This document shows, piece after piece, positions 32,801 through 44,800 of a stretch of 64,000 nt of DNA. Both the position numbers and the translations under genes were made by a program. The notes under the pieces were generated by a model. The model was given only the letters and a program-made list of their open reading frames with translations. It was not told the origin of the DNA and ran no database searches. Positions within the stretch are counted from its first letter, which is position 1, and the number at the start of each line of letters is the position of its first letter. The DNA is taken from contig WPIO01000008.1 in NCBI GenBank assembly GCA_009760855.2, forward strand, positions 10,016,001 to 10,080,000. The letters are read 5' to 3'. This DNA comes from Cristatella mucedo. Taxonomy: Eukaryota; Bryozoa; Phylactolaemata; Cristatellidae.

Positions 32801-35800
32801 ACGCAACAAAGAGAAAGTGGGAAGCATAGCAGAGTCAGGAGAGCAGTTGAGGTAGTGAGTAGCATAGAAGTTGCAGCTCAGGACCACTGAAAAGGATGTG
32901 CAATACGGCAAATAGGTCGGCAGTACGAGAGTAGTTGTCGTTGCATAAGAATTGTGGGAGCAAGTTCCACAGTTTAGGACCTGCAGAGCTAAAGCTTCTG
33001 TCGCCAACTGTCTTTAAGCAGAGGAATGGGACAGCTAATTTATTGTCCACACAGGACCTGAGGGCGCGAACAGGCTGAAACTGATGCAGCAGTTCAGCTA
33101 GGTTCGAAGGAGCCAAGCCGTGGCGGGCCTTGTGGGTCAGCGTAAGAACTTTGCTCTGTATAGCTTTGGCTGATGTCTGCACACGCATGCTGCTTTGCTC
33201 ATTGACCAGAGTGACCTTTGCGGCTTCCGCTGCTGTCGAGCTTTTGCTGCTGTGCCTGCCGGACCCAGCTGCTGCTGCGTCCTTTGGTCTGACTCTCGAA
33301 GCATAGTGCGATTTTTGCCTATCCTGACTGCTGCAGCCGTCGATGCCCCATTTGCCCAGTCCGGTGCTGGGCCAAATCGTCGCGTTGCTGGAGCAGCACC
33401 GTGCGCAAGGACGGATGCTGCTGCTCTCACAGCTCGAAGCCGCCTACTGGAACAACTATGGGGCAGAGCTGAACGTGGCTAGATTCGGGTTTGCCAATTT
33501 GCGGGCAGCAGTGCTCACTCTTCCCCACGAAGCACCGAGCATCAGCGTCAGCGCGATCGGCAGAGAGGCTGAAGACCTGCAGATTACCCTGCGTCGGCCC
33601 ACGACAGCAGCACCAGCTGCCAGCCGCTCTCTGCCTTCAGGTAAGAGAGACCGAGAGACAGACGAACAGAGCTAGAGTTTACGCAGACTATGGCTGCAGC
33701 TGCTCAGCACTAGGTTGTACTTCCCTTAAGAGTCTGAAAGGGAGTGAAGGCTTTGCTGCTTCTATCGGCCGTGAGTGCAAGTGGCTGTGCTGCTGCATAG
33801 CTTTACTTGAGTGCCTCCAACGACAAAGGCACTCGCAGTCAATGCAGAAGCCATGCTGGGCATCGCTTGCCTCGTGGCATCATTTAGCTGCATCCCCTTC
33901 CGGCAAGCTGGGGCAATCAGCTTCTTGTCGGTGACTGAGTTGCAACAGCTTGCTCCCTTTCTCGTTTTAGCCGAAGTGCGCTTCGTTGCCGTGCAAGCGA
34001 CTTCAGCCTCTGTCAGTGACCACCAGTCGTCAGCGACCACAGATCCGTGCTCTCGCGCCGGTGCTCCGACAGCCAGAGCACACGTGGCTACTGCTTCTGC
34101 AGTGGCGCCGCAGCATCTCGGAGGTGCTGGGTGCTCAACGGCTGCTGCTGCCATCGTGAGCCTTCCGGCCGATGCCTCGGCCTGCAGAGCAGCCCACCTG
34201 TCCCAGCTGGTCTTGCCCGTGGCAGCAGCCGAGCGGCAGCAGCTCAAAGTGCGAGTGGCCTGCATCGAGTCGCCCTCGCGACTCCACGTGCAGCTGGCCG
34301 CCGAAAGCACAGTCAGAGCGCTCACCGACCTTATGGATCAGCTGAGGTAGGGGTGCCGGCAGCAGGTGTGACCCGTTAGCCGCCTTGACCCGCTGCCGCT
34401 GCGATGGCCGAGTCGCTACACCGGCATCTTTTCTATGCTGCCTTGGCCTGACAGCACGAGACTCCGGTAGCGTTTCGCTCGTGGGCTCTTCATCTGGTCC
34501 GAGTGATCTGGTAGAAACATGGCCTCACTCTGTCAAGGCTCACATTTTGCAGCGACGTTTCTCCTGCAGTTAGCCGAGGCTCCTTTTCTGGCCGTGACAC
34601 GTTGCGCTAGGCCAGTCTGGTTGCTGCTGCCACACCGTCCTTTAGCTGGGCAGAAGGGCGAGAATTGGTGCTTGCGACGCCGGCGTTCGAGTATGTTTCC
34701 ACACAAAAAACCGTGCATTTTCTCTAAGCAGTCGAGAAGCTAACTGAAGAAAGCACATCTTTGCTCGTAATCTAGTTCTTCAGAATGTCTATTTGTGCCC
34801 TAGTGTGGCAGCAGTAGCAGCATGGAAGCAACCATGGTAGCAGCGTTATCTGGGAGCAATTGTAAATCGTGCTTCTCCCCCACTCGCACCTCAGGCATGA
34901 TGGCTGAGGCCCAGTATTCGCATGATATGCTTACGATTGCAATGACTAGCCTTTTTTTTCTCACAATACTAACCTTATCTTAGCATATCTTGGCCAAGAA
35001 TTGCCATGCATGCTCAAAAATCTAATTGTTTGCTTATGTTTGACCATCAGGAAATCGAACTTGCTCATGTTTTTGACTAATACAAACGTGTGTGCATCAA
35101 ACGTTAACATTTCTGCTGTTTTTCTGTGCAAGCGACCGCAGCCTTCCATTTCTTCGGCTGTCGTCTTTAACTCGGAGCTCTCAGTGATGCCACTTTTACC
35201 CATTTAAACGCATGTGCGAGCGGGCAGTGCCAGACACAGGGAGCGTTTGCTTGCAGTATTTGCTCTGGTCTTTGAGTGGTTAAGTAGAAAGCTAGCCTTT
35301 TGCTCTCTCAGGGCTCTGTGTGGATGTCACAAATGCATGGACCAATTTAGATGTGGTATCCCTGTCTAAACAAGCCCGAATTTTAGCAATGTTATGTAGC
35401 TGAAAGTAGTGCTTCTCCCCATTCACATCTCAAGCATGATGTCTGAGGCCTGGGACTTTGATGAAATGTTTATGAACGCAAGGACTGGGCTTCTTTCTTA
35501 CAAGAATAACCTTATTTTAGCATGTCTTGGCCATGCATGCTCAAAATCTTACATTTTTGCTTACGTTTGACCCTCCTGAAATTGAGCTTGCTGTTATTTG
35601 TGACTAAGGCAAAAGAGTGTGCATCAAGCATTTATCACTTTGCTGTTTTTTTCTCTGCACGCGACAGCAGCCTGACATTTCTTTGGCTGGTGTCTTTAAC
35701 TCGGAGCTCTCAGTAATGCCATCTGAACCCATTTAAACGCGTGTCCAGTAACCTATGGCAAAATTGCCTGACTTGAACATTACTGGAGCAGCCGTTTGTT

Positions 35801-38800
35801 GCTATTTGTTTATGACACTAAATAGGACGATTTGTTGTTAGTTTCGTCCGAGCTCACTCTTGCCCACAAGTGCATCTGAGCAGGCATGCACGTTTGCTGC
35901 CAGAGAGCTGCTTGTGGTGCTTGTTTGAATGTGTTATTTTTTAAATTTCCATCCTCTTTTCAGAGAGACTTATGCCGGGCCTGCTTACTCGGGAGTGTGT
36001 GGTGTCAGCAGCGATCGCTCAAGTCGGCCTGCTGTGTGCTGCTCAGTTCGGGCCGAACCAGTGGTACCGCTCCATCGTGGTCGCCGTGCCTGAGGCGGGG
36101 CGCGTGCAGGTGTGTGCACAGCTGCTGCGGTCGCCTGCTGCATGGCACTGCAGCTGCTGCTGTGCTGGGAGGGCAGTGCAGCCAGCATGGAGGCTGTCAG
36201 TGTAGCTCGTTCGTGGATGCACTTCTTGCCTCTCACGTGGCTTGTGGTGACGTCACTGACACAGTTCTCTTGTCTGGCTTGCTTAGGTTTCAGCCGTCGA
36301 CTATGGCAGTACTGCTTGCCTCAACGTGACGTCACTCCGACTGCTCAAGTAAGTGGTTGAGAAGAGGGTCTCACTTATTTTGCTCGCAGCCCTGGTCGCC
36401 TGCCTTGAAGCGACTGGCTAGCAGTCCTTGTCAGGCAAGCAGCTCCAGTTTGGATTGGCCTTCGGGCGACCAGCTCGGAATTGTAGCTTGATCCCCCACA
36501 CGAATAATAATAATACGCATAAGAAAGCGCCCTTAAACAACTCTTTTTAGGTGCTTTACATTTGCTGATTGTGGCAACACTTGCAGCAAGCATTGACAGT
36601 TGCTGTCGAGGACTCTTGTCACCGACGGTGGCCGGCTGTCGGTGCACTTCGTTGACCTGTCGTTGCGTTTTCTTTGCAGGCCCGAGTTCCTCCGGCTGCC
36701 CAGTCAAGCCATCGCGGCTTGCCTTGCCGAAATAGCTCCAGCTACCTATGGTAGAGCAGGTGATGGTGGCAGCTGGACGGATGCTGCAGCCGTCGAAATG
36801 CGTCGAATTTGTCAGAGGAAATGCTTCACAGCCGACATCATTGGTTTTACATCTGATGTAAGCTGCCAGTGCCACCCTTGCAAACGAACTGAGAGGATGG
36901 GTGCTCTGTTCTTTTCCTGCAGCACTTGGCACACCTCAGTTATGGTAGAGCTAGTTTGTGTCGGGACTTCAATTGAATGTTCGGTGAACTGCTTGCACTG
37001 GCACGTTCAAACGAACCTGCAGCGAAAAATCAGTCAGTGGAAGGATGCAAGAGACATTAAGTAGACTGTGCCCTTCATTTTGACTGGCGATCGGCCAGAA
37101 AATGTTATACGAGGTTAACTGGGTTTACAGCATCGAGTGTGTACAGGTTCGCCACGCCACTTTGAGCAGTAGGTTACGGGACAGCTGTCGTGAGCAGCAT
37201 CTCGATGTAAGCCAGTGGCATCTTGGTTCGAGTTTAGGTATCGTATACTATATTTATACATTCCTAATAAAAAAACACTGCCAACACTGATGTAGCACCT
37301 AGGAGAACGTAATTCTTTCTAGTCGCCATGCATATGCTGGAAAAGAAGCATGTCGATTGGTTAGTCTTAACGTGCTCGATGGAAACTCCCACACAGTCGC
37401 ACTGGGGACAGTTCGCATGGACAGCACGAAGGCTGTGAGGAACAGGTAGGTGTTTAGCTTATTTTTTGATGTCATCAAATGAAGAGGTGCCATGCCAGTC
37501 AGTCGGTACTGGGTTCCGGATTTTGGGACTTGACATTCGCTAGAGGCACAGCCATACGATCCAAGCAAGTGCAACTGTTGATATGATAGGAAGCAGGACA
37601 AGGAGCCAGAGGTCTCGTCTGGCTCGTGTCTGTAGCTGCCACCATTTTGCTAGCACTTGATGCTGCCTCCGGCCACCCTTTCGCTTCGTTGGCTCGGTGC
37701 CCTTGAGTCAATGCCGGCTTGGCACATTCGTAAGAGTGCATCATTAATTGCATGCACTTTCCTCCGGTCGTTGCTTCAGGGCCGCCAACTCGTTCGCCTC
37801 TTTGATGACAGCGGGTCGCAGCGCATCGACGTCGCTAAGATGCTCGTGCAGCTCTCCTATGCGATATACTCGAACAGCGAGCCGCCTTTCGACCCTGCAC
37901 ACGGAGGTGCTGCCACCCCTGCCGGTGCCGCCGCTTCAGCTGACAGAGAGAGTGGCGGCAGCAGGTGTGCTGTCTCCTCTTCCAGTATCCGTGCTTGCTC
38001 GGAGGTGCGTACACTCGAGGCAAATGGGGGCACCGTGTGGCATGCAGCTTACTGTGCTGCTGTAGTGCACAGACTCTTGTGAGGTTTTGTTTGAGCACGT
38101 GGCTTTTCTTTCTCTCCTTTCTTTGGCTGGGCTGCAGCTGGAGCTGCTTTACTTGATGCCGAGGCTGCTGTGATGTGTAAGCTGGTAGCTCAGTGAGCAC
38201 GGTCAGGCCATTTTAGCATTTTCTTTTTACGTGTGGGGGATTATTTTAAAGTCCATGCAAACTTGTATTTCAAGCGGCTTTCTGTGTGCTATCTCCGTGC
38301 ACTTGATGTCACTGAATTCTGTTGTGATGTCTGTACAGCCTTCCGGTAGCATGGCCTTAGTTATTGCTGCAGTGTTGAACGTCTGCAGAGATCAGCAGGT
38401 CAGCTGGTGACGATTCTGCTTGGAGCCTTCTCTTGTGCATTCTAGTAGTCGCTCTTTGGCTATTCGCTTTGCCTCTGACTCGCTTTCACCCACCCCGACT
38501 GAGCTTGTGCCCCTTGTTGCGCACACTTGGAACCATCGAACCACGCCTCGCGTTTGCCGTTGCAGGCACCCACTTCCGGTGCACCGGCCTGCGATGCAGG
38601 CCTTCTTCGGCATCAGTTTTCGAACGACGATGGTGACGAGGTGACACACATATCGAGAACGAGCCATCTGTACAGACGGTAAGACTCACCACAGAGCAAA
38701 GCCCTGGGCCAGTTCGGACCTGCTGCTTTGACTCTGGCCTGGAGGTGGCGTGGAGTTAAACCTCTGGCAACGTTCTCTGGGCCCCCATCGTCGGAATGGC

Positions 38801-41800
38801 GGTGCCCTGCTTGGATGCTGTGTCAGTTGCAGACACGGCTGCTGGCTGTTGCCAGTCTTCATTGGCTTCGTTCTGTTGTTTTTGACCGACTGCCACTGCA
38901 TGCACACCAGCTAGCTTCCTCGTACGTCGGGCTAGCTCGTGGTCAAGGAGCAGAAAGGCAAAGCTGAAAGATGGTGCACGGTGGCCCTTAGCGTGTGCGA
39001 CTCGTGTGGGGCTTGAAAGCTGGTGCATTTAGCTGTTAGCCCAACCGATTTGTTTGGTAACCTGCAACCGAAAACGAGCTCATGTGGCACGCCCAGTGCG
39101 ACTCGAATGCAAGTGGAACTTTCGATAGATCCCGACACACAGCCGCAACAGCTCTGTCTATGGAGTCGAATCCAGTCGTAATTGACATTTCTGCCTCCGT
39201 TGCCGGAAGTCACGGGAGCCTGTCCGTGACTTTGCTTGCTTCATCCTCGCCTGTTGCCATTGTGGCGCCTGCGGTCGGCTTTGATCCGAGATTTGATCCG
39301 AGAGTGCCAAGTCGTCGTGGACGTGGTAGCTGGCCAAGCACCGTGTTTTTTTGTCCTCTAGTCATGGACCATCGTCAATTGCAGAACTGCTTTGAACGAC
39401 CAAGGGCTGAAGATATATATCGTGAACTGCGACGGAATAGACTACGTGACCAGCAGCGAGCTGTACACTCACGTGGCTTGCCGTCCCCAGCGACTGGCTG
39501 AGATGCTGGAGCAGTGGGGTTTCCCACACATTAAGCTGTGCATCGAAGACAGTATTTGCCTTACCAAGGAACTGCGAAGGTATGTGCTGGCAGTGAGGCT
39601 CGGAGGTTTTGCACTCCAATGTCATTCGTATTCGACTTGTAGTAAGCTCTGCCAGTTTCCGAGAGAGTTATAGCGTTTAAGTCAGCAAAGGATAGTTGAG
39701 AGGAAAGCATCTTGACTTGATGGAATTACTATGTGCTCTGGTGATATGGCAGCCCTCGTAGAGCTTCTGTGCTGCAGAACCGATGTATTGGCCTGACTGC
39801 AAGATCTTCTCATGATCAAGTGTGGAGTGAGATTAGTGGATATTGGGTTGTGAGGTTCTAGGTTCAATTCCTGCTATCAAAATCATATTTTCGGCATATG
39901 TAGGTGTCAAGTGTTGGTAGGCCATTGGTATGTAGTCCTCGATTTTGGCGGATTTGTGGCCGATGCATTCATTATCAGCTAGTCGTAACACCCAAATTTT
40001 ACATCTACTTACAACTTTTAAACAGGTCTTAATAATGTCTTGTCTCGTTAAAAATCAGAATTCGTAAAGCAGATTAAACATTGTTGTTATTTTTGGCCCA
40101 TGTTGCCATTTTCTTGTGAATTACATATGACATGGAACTACCTGATCGCCTTGCCTGTGATGTGCCTAAGCAGTTTAGCAAGCGGTCAGCACGCATTGCT
40201 ACCCTATACTCAGCCATTGTTGAAAACTGCTGATGCAAGAAAATATTGTCACATCTTCCGCACATTCTATTTTACATCAGCCTTGGCTTCAATCGGGGCC
40301 TTATACTAGATCGAAGTCAAAACTTTGCGTGTGCATTCTGAAAGCTAGCAATTTGTGAGATTTGGTGGGAGCTGAGCAGGCGTTCATAGGCTTTAGCTAT
40401 TGATTTGCTTGCAAAAACCTGCCAAATTAAGACAGTTTATTATAGTGTGAACTATGTGTATGCTAAGGAAAAAGGTTTTTCTTACAATCTGGTGATCTAT
40501 GCAGAATCCTTGTTGTGTTGAGTAGGCCAAAGTCCGGCTGGCTTTGACACTGACGTCTTTTCAAAGCCTCTGTGTATGTGAATTTGAATTTTCTGGGCTT
40601 CGTTGATTTTTTTAGCCTGTGTAGATGAAGTGCTGCTTGCCATAATTGTTAGTGGTAGGGGCAGTAGTAAGAGCAGCATCAAACAACTGATCAATTACAC
40701 GCAACTCGGAGCAAGAGCTCTGACAAGTCACTGGTCGTTTCTGGAATTAGCACAGTATGTAGGTAAAGCAGCAACGTCATCTGTGGAGGCCCAATTCTCC
40801 CAAAGAAGCACACCAGGCGATTCCTTGAGATCCGATTGTGAGAGATTGGCGATTCTTACACGGCCCGGTCGTCGTAGCCATTCAGGCCACACAGCTGCAG
40901 CTTCACCGGCGAGCCATCACATGGCGCGGCTGCTCTGTCTTATGCTTTCCCTTTAGCCTCTGGCTGCTGCTCCCTGCTTTGCCATTCATTCCCCTCCTCT
41001 TATTCTCCTCACGATGTCATTCTGCCCGAGCCTCTTCTTGCGGTCAGCTACAGCATGACATGCTCTCGGCTCCATCGTATTTATGGTTGGCTGGTATGGT
41101 GTAATATGCTGTTTTGCATTTGCTGCACCCCTTCTTGACATCCCAGGGTGGCCTTTGACCTTTTGCTGCTGCACAGTACTCAGACAGGAGAGCCTCGTTT
41201 TTAATTCAGCATTGCCTTTGCTGCAAGCGATTACTTACTTGGCATATCACAGAGATTAATTGTTGTCGGCACAATTTGTTTTTCTCCTGAACTTGGACTG
41301 GCTGCTGCTTTGACATTGCTGTAGTTGAGAGTTGTTTGTTTGCGTTTGTTGAAGGCTCGGCTTACGATGTGACGACGAAGGTTGCTCTGGCATCAGTCTC
41401 TATGAACTGCAAGAGTATGACGGCTGTCTTGATGGCGCAGCAGCGGCAGCTCTCGTGTGTCTGTTTGTTGTATAGTCGGCAGACAGCTGTCCCACAAAAA
41501 CCTAGTGTTGCCCGAAAGTTTGAATTCCTAACCCTAGAAATTGATTCAGACCGCATTACTCCTATCATGTCGGCCTTGGTATACCTTTCTAAAAGTTGCT
41601 TTTCATTAGATGAGCACTTTTCCTCTATCCAGCCTAGTTTCAACTTGGAAATATCCCCAAAATCAGAGAATGTCATAATGTAAATGTGTGTCGAACTCAA
41701 CTTCGTAATTTTGGCGGTCGTGGCTACTGCCGGAATCAAAGAGAGGGATTTATTTATGAACATATGCCTGTATGCATACCTGTCTGTGTGTGCCCGCTCG

Positions 41801-41832
41801 TGTGTTGTATATAACGAGATAGACGGGAACAC

Positions 41833-41869
<37 letters not shown>

Positions 41870-44800
41870 TTGGCTGCTAATTCTGACGGCAAGCAGCTCC
41901 GGCTAGCTGTGTGTGGGGGAGAGAATAGCCAGCCGTCCTGCTAACTGTAGACACTGTATCATCGTCTGCTGTGCTCTTGTCGGAGTGCAGCTAGATAGCT
42001 TAGCTTTGTCGAGAGCAGCATAATGATAATAGTACATTTGTTGTACAACAGAGAACTCAAACCTTTTTCTAAGCACTTTGCTTTTTGCTGCAAAGGAAGC
42101 ATGATCGAATGGTTAGTGGTAGCATGCTCAGTGACAACATCATAACATGGTTATAGTTAACATGCACAGGTTTAGATGCAAATATGGTTAGTGGCAGCAT
42201 GCACAGTGTCAGCATGCATAAGCGCACAAAGGGCAAATTACGGTGGACCCGGCTTGGGCTGTTCGCGTGATGCCAGAATTCGAAAGATGTTGACGGCTGA
42301 AAGAACTCATTTGAACTGAATTCGCCTTACGTTCCAGCGATGTCGCCAGTTTCGTTTAGAGCGAACCATTTTTTTTGTGCTAGCGGATTTTACCGAGAAG
42401 AAAAGCATTGACCGGGCAGTCGGCCAAAGTTGGGGACAGGACTTCGACTGGGCTGTACTAACGGTGCCGCACTGCCATCGGCTTCCTTTTAACACACTCG
42501 TTTATCGCAGAATTTAGTGGTTCCTATGATTTGACCTTTATGTGCCTACATGTGCTGAAACTGTGCATGCTGACACTAACCACACTTGCATGCTGACCCT
42601 GTGCACGTCATCCCTAACCATGTTATTGTTGTTTATCGAGCATGTTACCACTAAACTTTCGATCGTGTTTCCTTTGCTGCAAATGTAAAGCACTTAAAAG
42701 AGATTGAGTTCTGTGAGAGTACTTTATCAAGTGTCTTATTATTACCTGCAGTTGTGTGAGTGCACAACCGACACGCCTCTTTCACCGGCCTCGTTACAGC
42801 ATCAGTGCCGTGCTTGTGGCTGGAGGCTGCCAGGATCAGCAGGTGATACAGGCGTTTCGACGTTTTGACACCACCGACTTGTCGAAAGTGAGCTGGCATA
42901 GTTTCGTCAATGCTTTTGCGAGTCCACCTGTGTGTCCTTAGGCCGTGCAGAGCGCCTTGTCATGTGCGCGATCGCCTGCTCTGTGAGGTGGCTCTGCGAG
43001 GCCACATTATGTGTGTTTGGCCTGCACATGCCTAGAGCGAATGCCTATAGCAAGATCTGACCGTTTTTGTTCATTGTTGTTCCACAGCTGCCAAGCCAGG
43101 ATTCTGAAAACTACCGACGTGCTCGCCTCTTTGAGCTAACGAAACATCGACCGATAGTGAATCCACCGCTGGCTTCCTCTGGTGGCGATGTCGGCTGCTG
43201 TCCGTACGTGTGCAGCTGCAGCTAGCCAGCAATCCAGCAGCTGCAATGTCGTCAGGGGGAACCAGCCCCGGTGATCCCAACGTCAACCGCCACCCACCCA
43301 CCCTGCTGCTGCTGTGCTTGCCCCCCCCCTGCATCTGGTTGCAAGCAATTTTTTTTTGGAGTGCTGACACTTCTGGTGGGGGGAGACTGCCTGCCAATTG
43401 ACCAGAGGTGTTTGCTGGGAAATCACCCTTAAAAGTGAGGCTGAATTTTGTCAATTTGCTCGATGGCTATGCACCCTTTCTGGTGGGCCTTAGCAGGTGT
43501 AGGCAAGCAGCCCTCTGACTATGCTCCTGCTGCTTGTGCCGCTGCTTTGATGACCGATACTGAGTTCCAGTTTCTTGTCTTCTCAGGCCGAAGCCGATTG
43601 CCGACTTGGCCTGCGAAGGTGGGCCAGTGTCTGATCGGATGGATAAGCTTGCCTTGAAGGCCGATGTGTCGAGCAAGCCATCGTACGGTCAACGGATCGA
43701 TGGACTGGTTTCGATCGGTCGAGGCAGAGGGATGGGCTCGGTGAGTGATATGCTGACACCGAGGGCCACCTCCTCCTCCTTTGCGGTAGCCTTTGCTGCA
43801 GTGAGAAACTGGGCTGGCTTGTGAGCGTCGGCTCCATGGTTCTCGGCACTTGGCCCGTGGCTATGGCTGCCACTTGCTGCCATGTTTGCTGCTGTCGTTG
43901 CTGGTTGTGATTCTTGATTTCTCGCCGGTCGTGTGTGAGTGCTTTGCTTGCCTCGATGGAGCGAACCATTGAAAGCAAGCCATAATGCCCGGCTATTTGG
44001 TGAGCCGCGAAGCTTCGTCAAATTTCCTGCGGGGATGTAGGCGGGCAGCAATTTTCTGTTGACGATGAGTGGGGGTTAGTTGGGTTTGGTCTGTAATCCA
44101 TTCTTTTAACGTAGCCGACATTCGTTTCTGTTGCGTGCACTTTGGCTGCTGGGGACGAGCTGTGGCTGCAGAAGGTTTGTTTGACCATGCAGATAATCTG
44201 CTCTCATTTGCTTTTATAAGCACATTTCAGGCACACCATGACCCATGGTGCCAGGTCTTAAAAAGGCTTATAGATAGCAGCAGACATCGGGGTTTGTGTT
44301 ATCCACCCCAGTCTGGCTTACAGGTGACATCACTAGCTTGCAAAAGCTTAGCTGATTTAACAGCCTCATCCATATAGCAGCAGAAGAACCTTTACCGTTA
44401 CCTTTGCTGGTTGCAGCTAGCAATAAGGAATCGCCCACTGCAGGATTCGAATCTACAACCTGGGTCGTGAAGAGCACGCACCTTCTTCTCTGGGCTTGGG
44501 CTTTCTCGGCCCATGAGAAGAAAAAAAATAGTACCACCTTGCTGATATGCAGTGCACTACCATATGCCTCTCTTGCTTTCGAGCGAAGGCCACCGGTGCT
44601 CGGAACGTGTGTAGTCTGTATAGTGATGCTGTTTGGGCTTTTGTATAAAGCAAACCTCGTATCTTCCAGAAGCAACAGCATGCATCTGCTTATACAAATG
44701 GTTTACTCAGTGTATTCTTCCAACGGTTTGTGCACTCATTCCATTGTACTAAGCTCAGTCACGCCGACTGGCCACCTCTAGGGCGACTGCTTGACTCTCA

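Noticed and set aside
36000-36110. TDRD7 as identity of the Tudor gene
   Set aside because: Only one Tudor domain is found, and the linker after LOTUS 1 and the LLLS-type LOTUS 2 resemble TDRD5 more.
39082-39360. Open frame with ESNPVVIDISASVAG between TDRD5 exons 10 and 11
   Set aside because: No convincing acceptor and donor pair in the phase needed was found; both accepted joins skip it.
41336-41683. Frame with FVEGSAYDVTTKVALASVSM, possible extra TDRD5 exon
   Set aside because: The nearest acceptor gives a phase that does not fit exons 11 and 12, while the direct join of those two is in phase.
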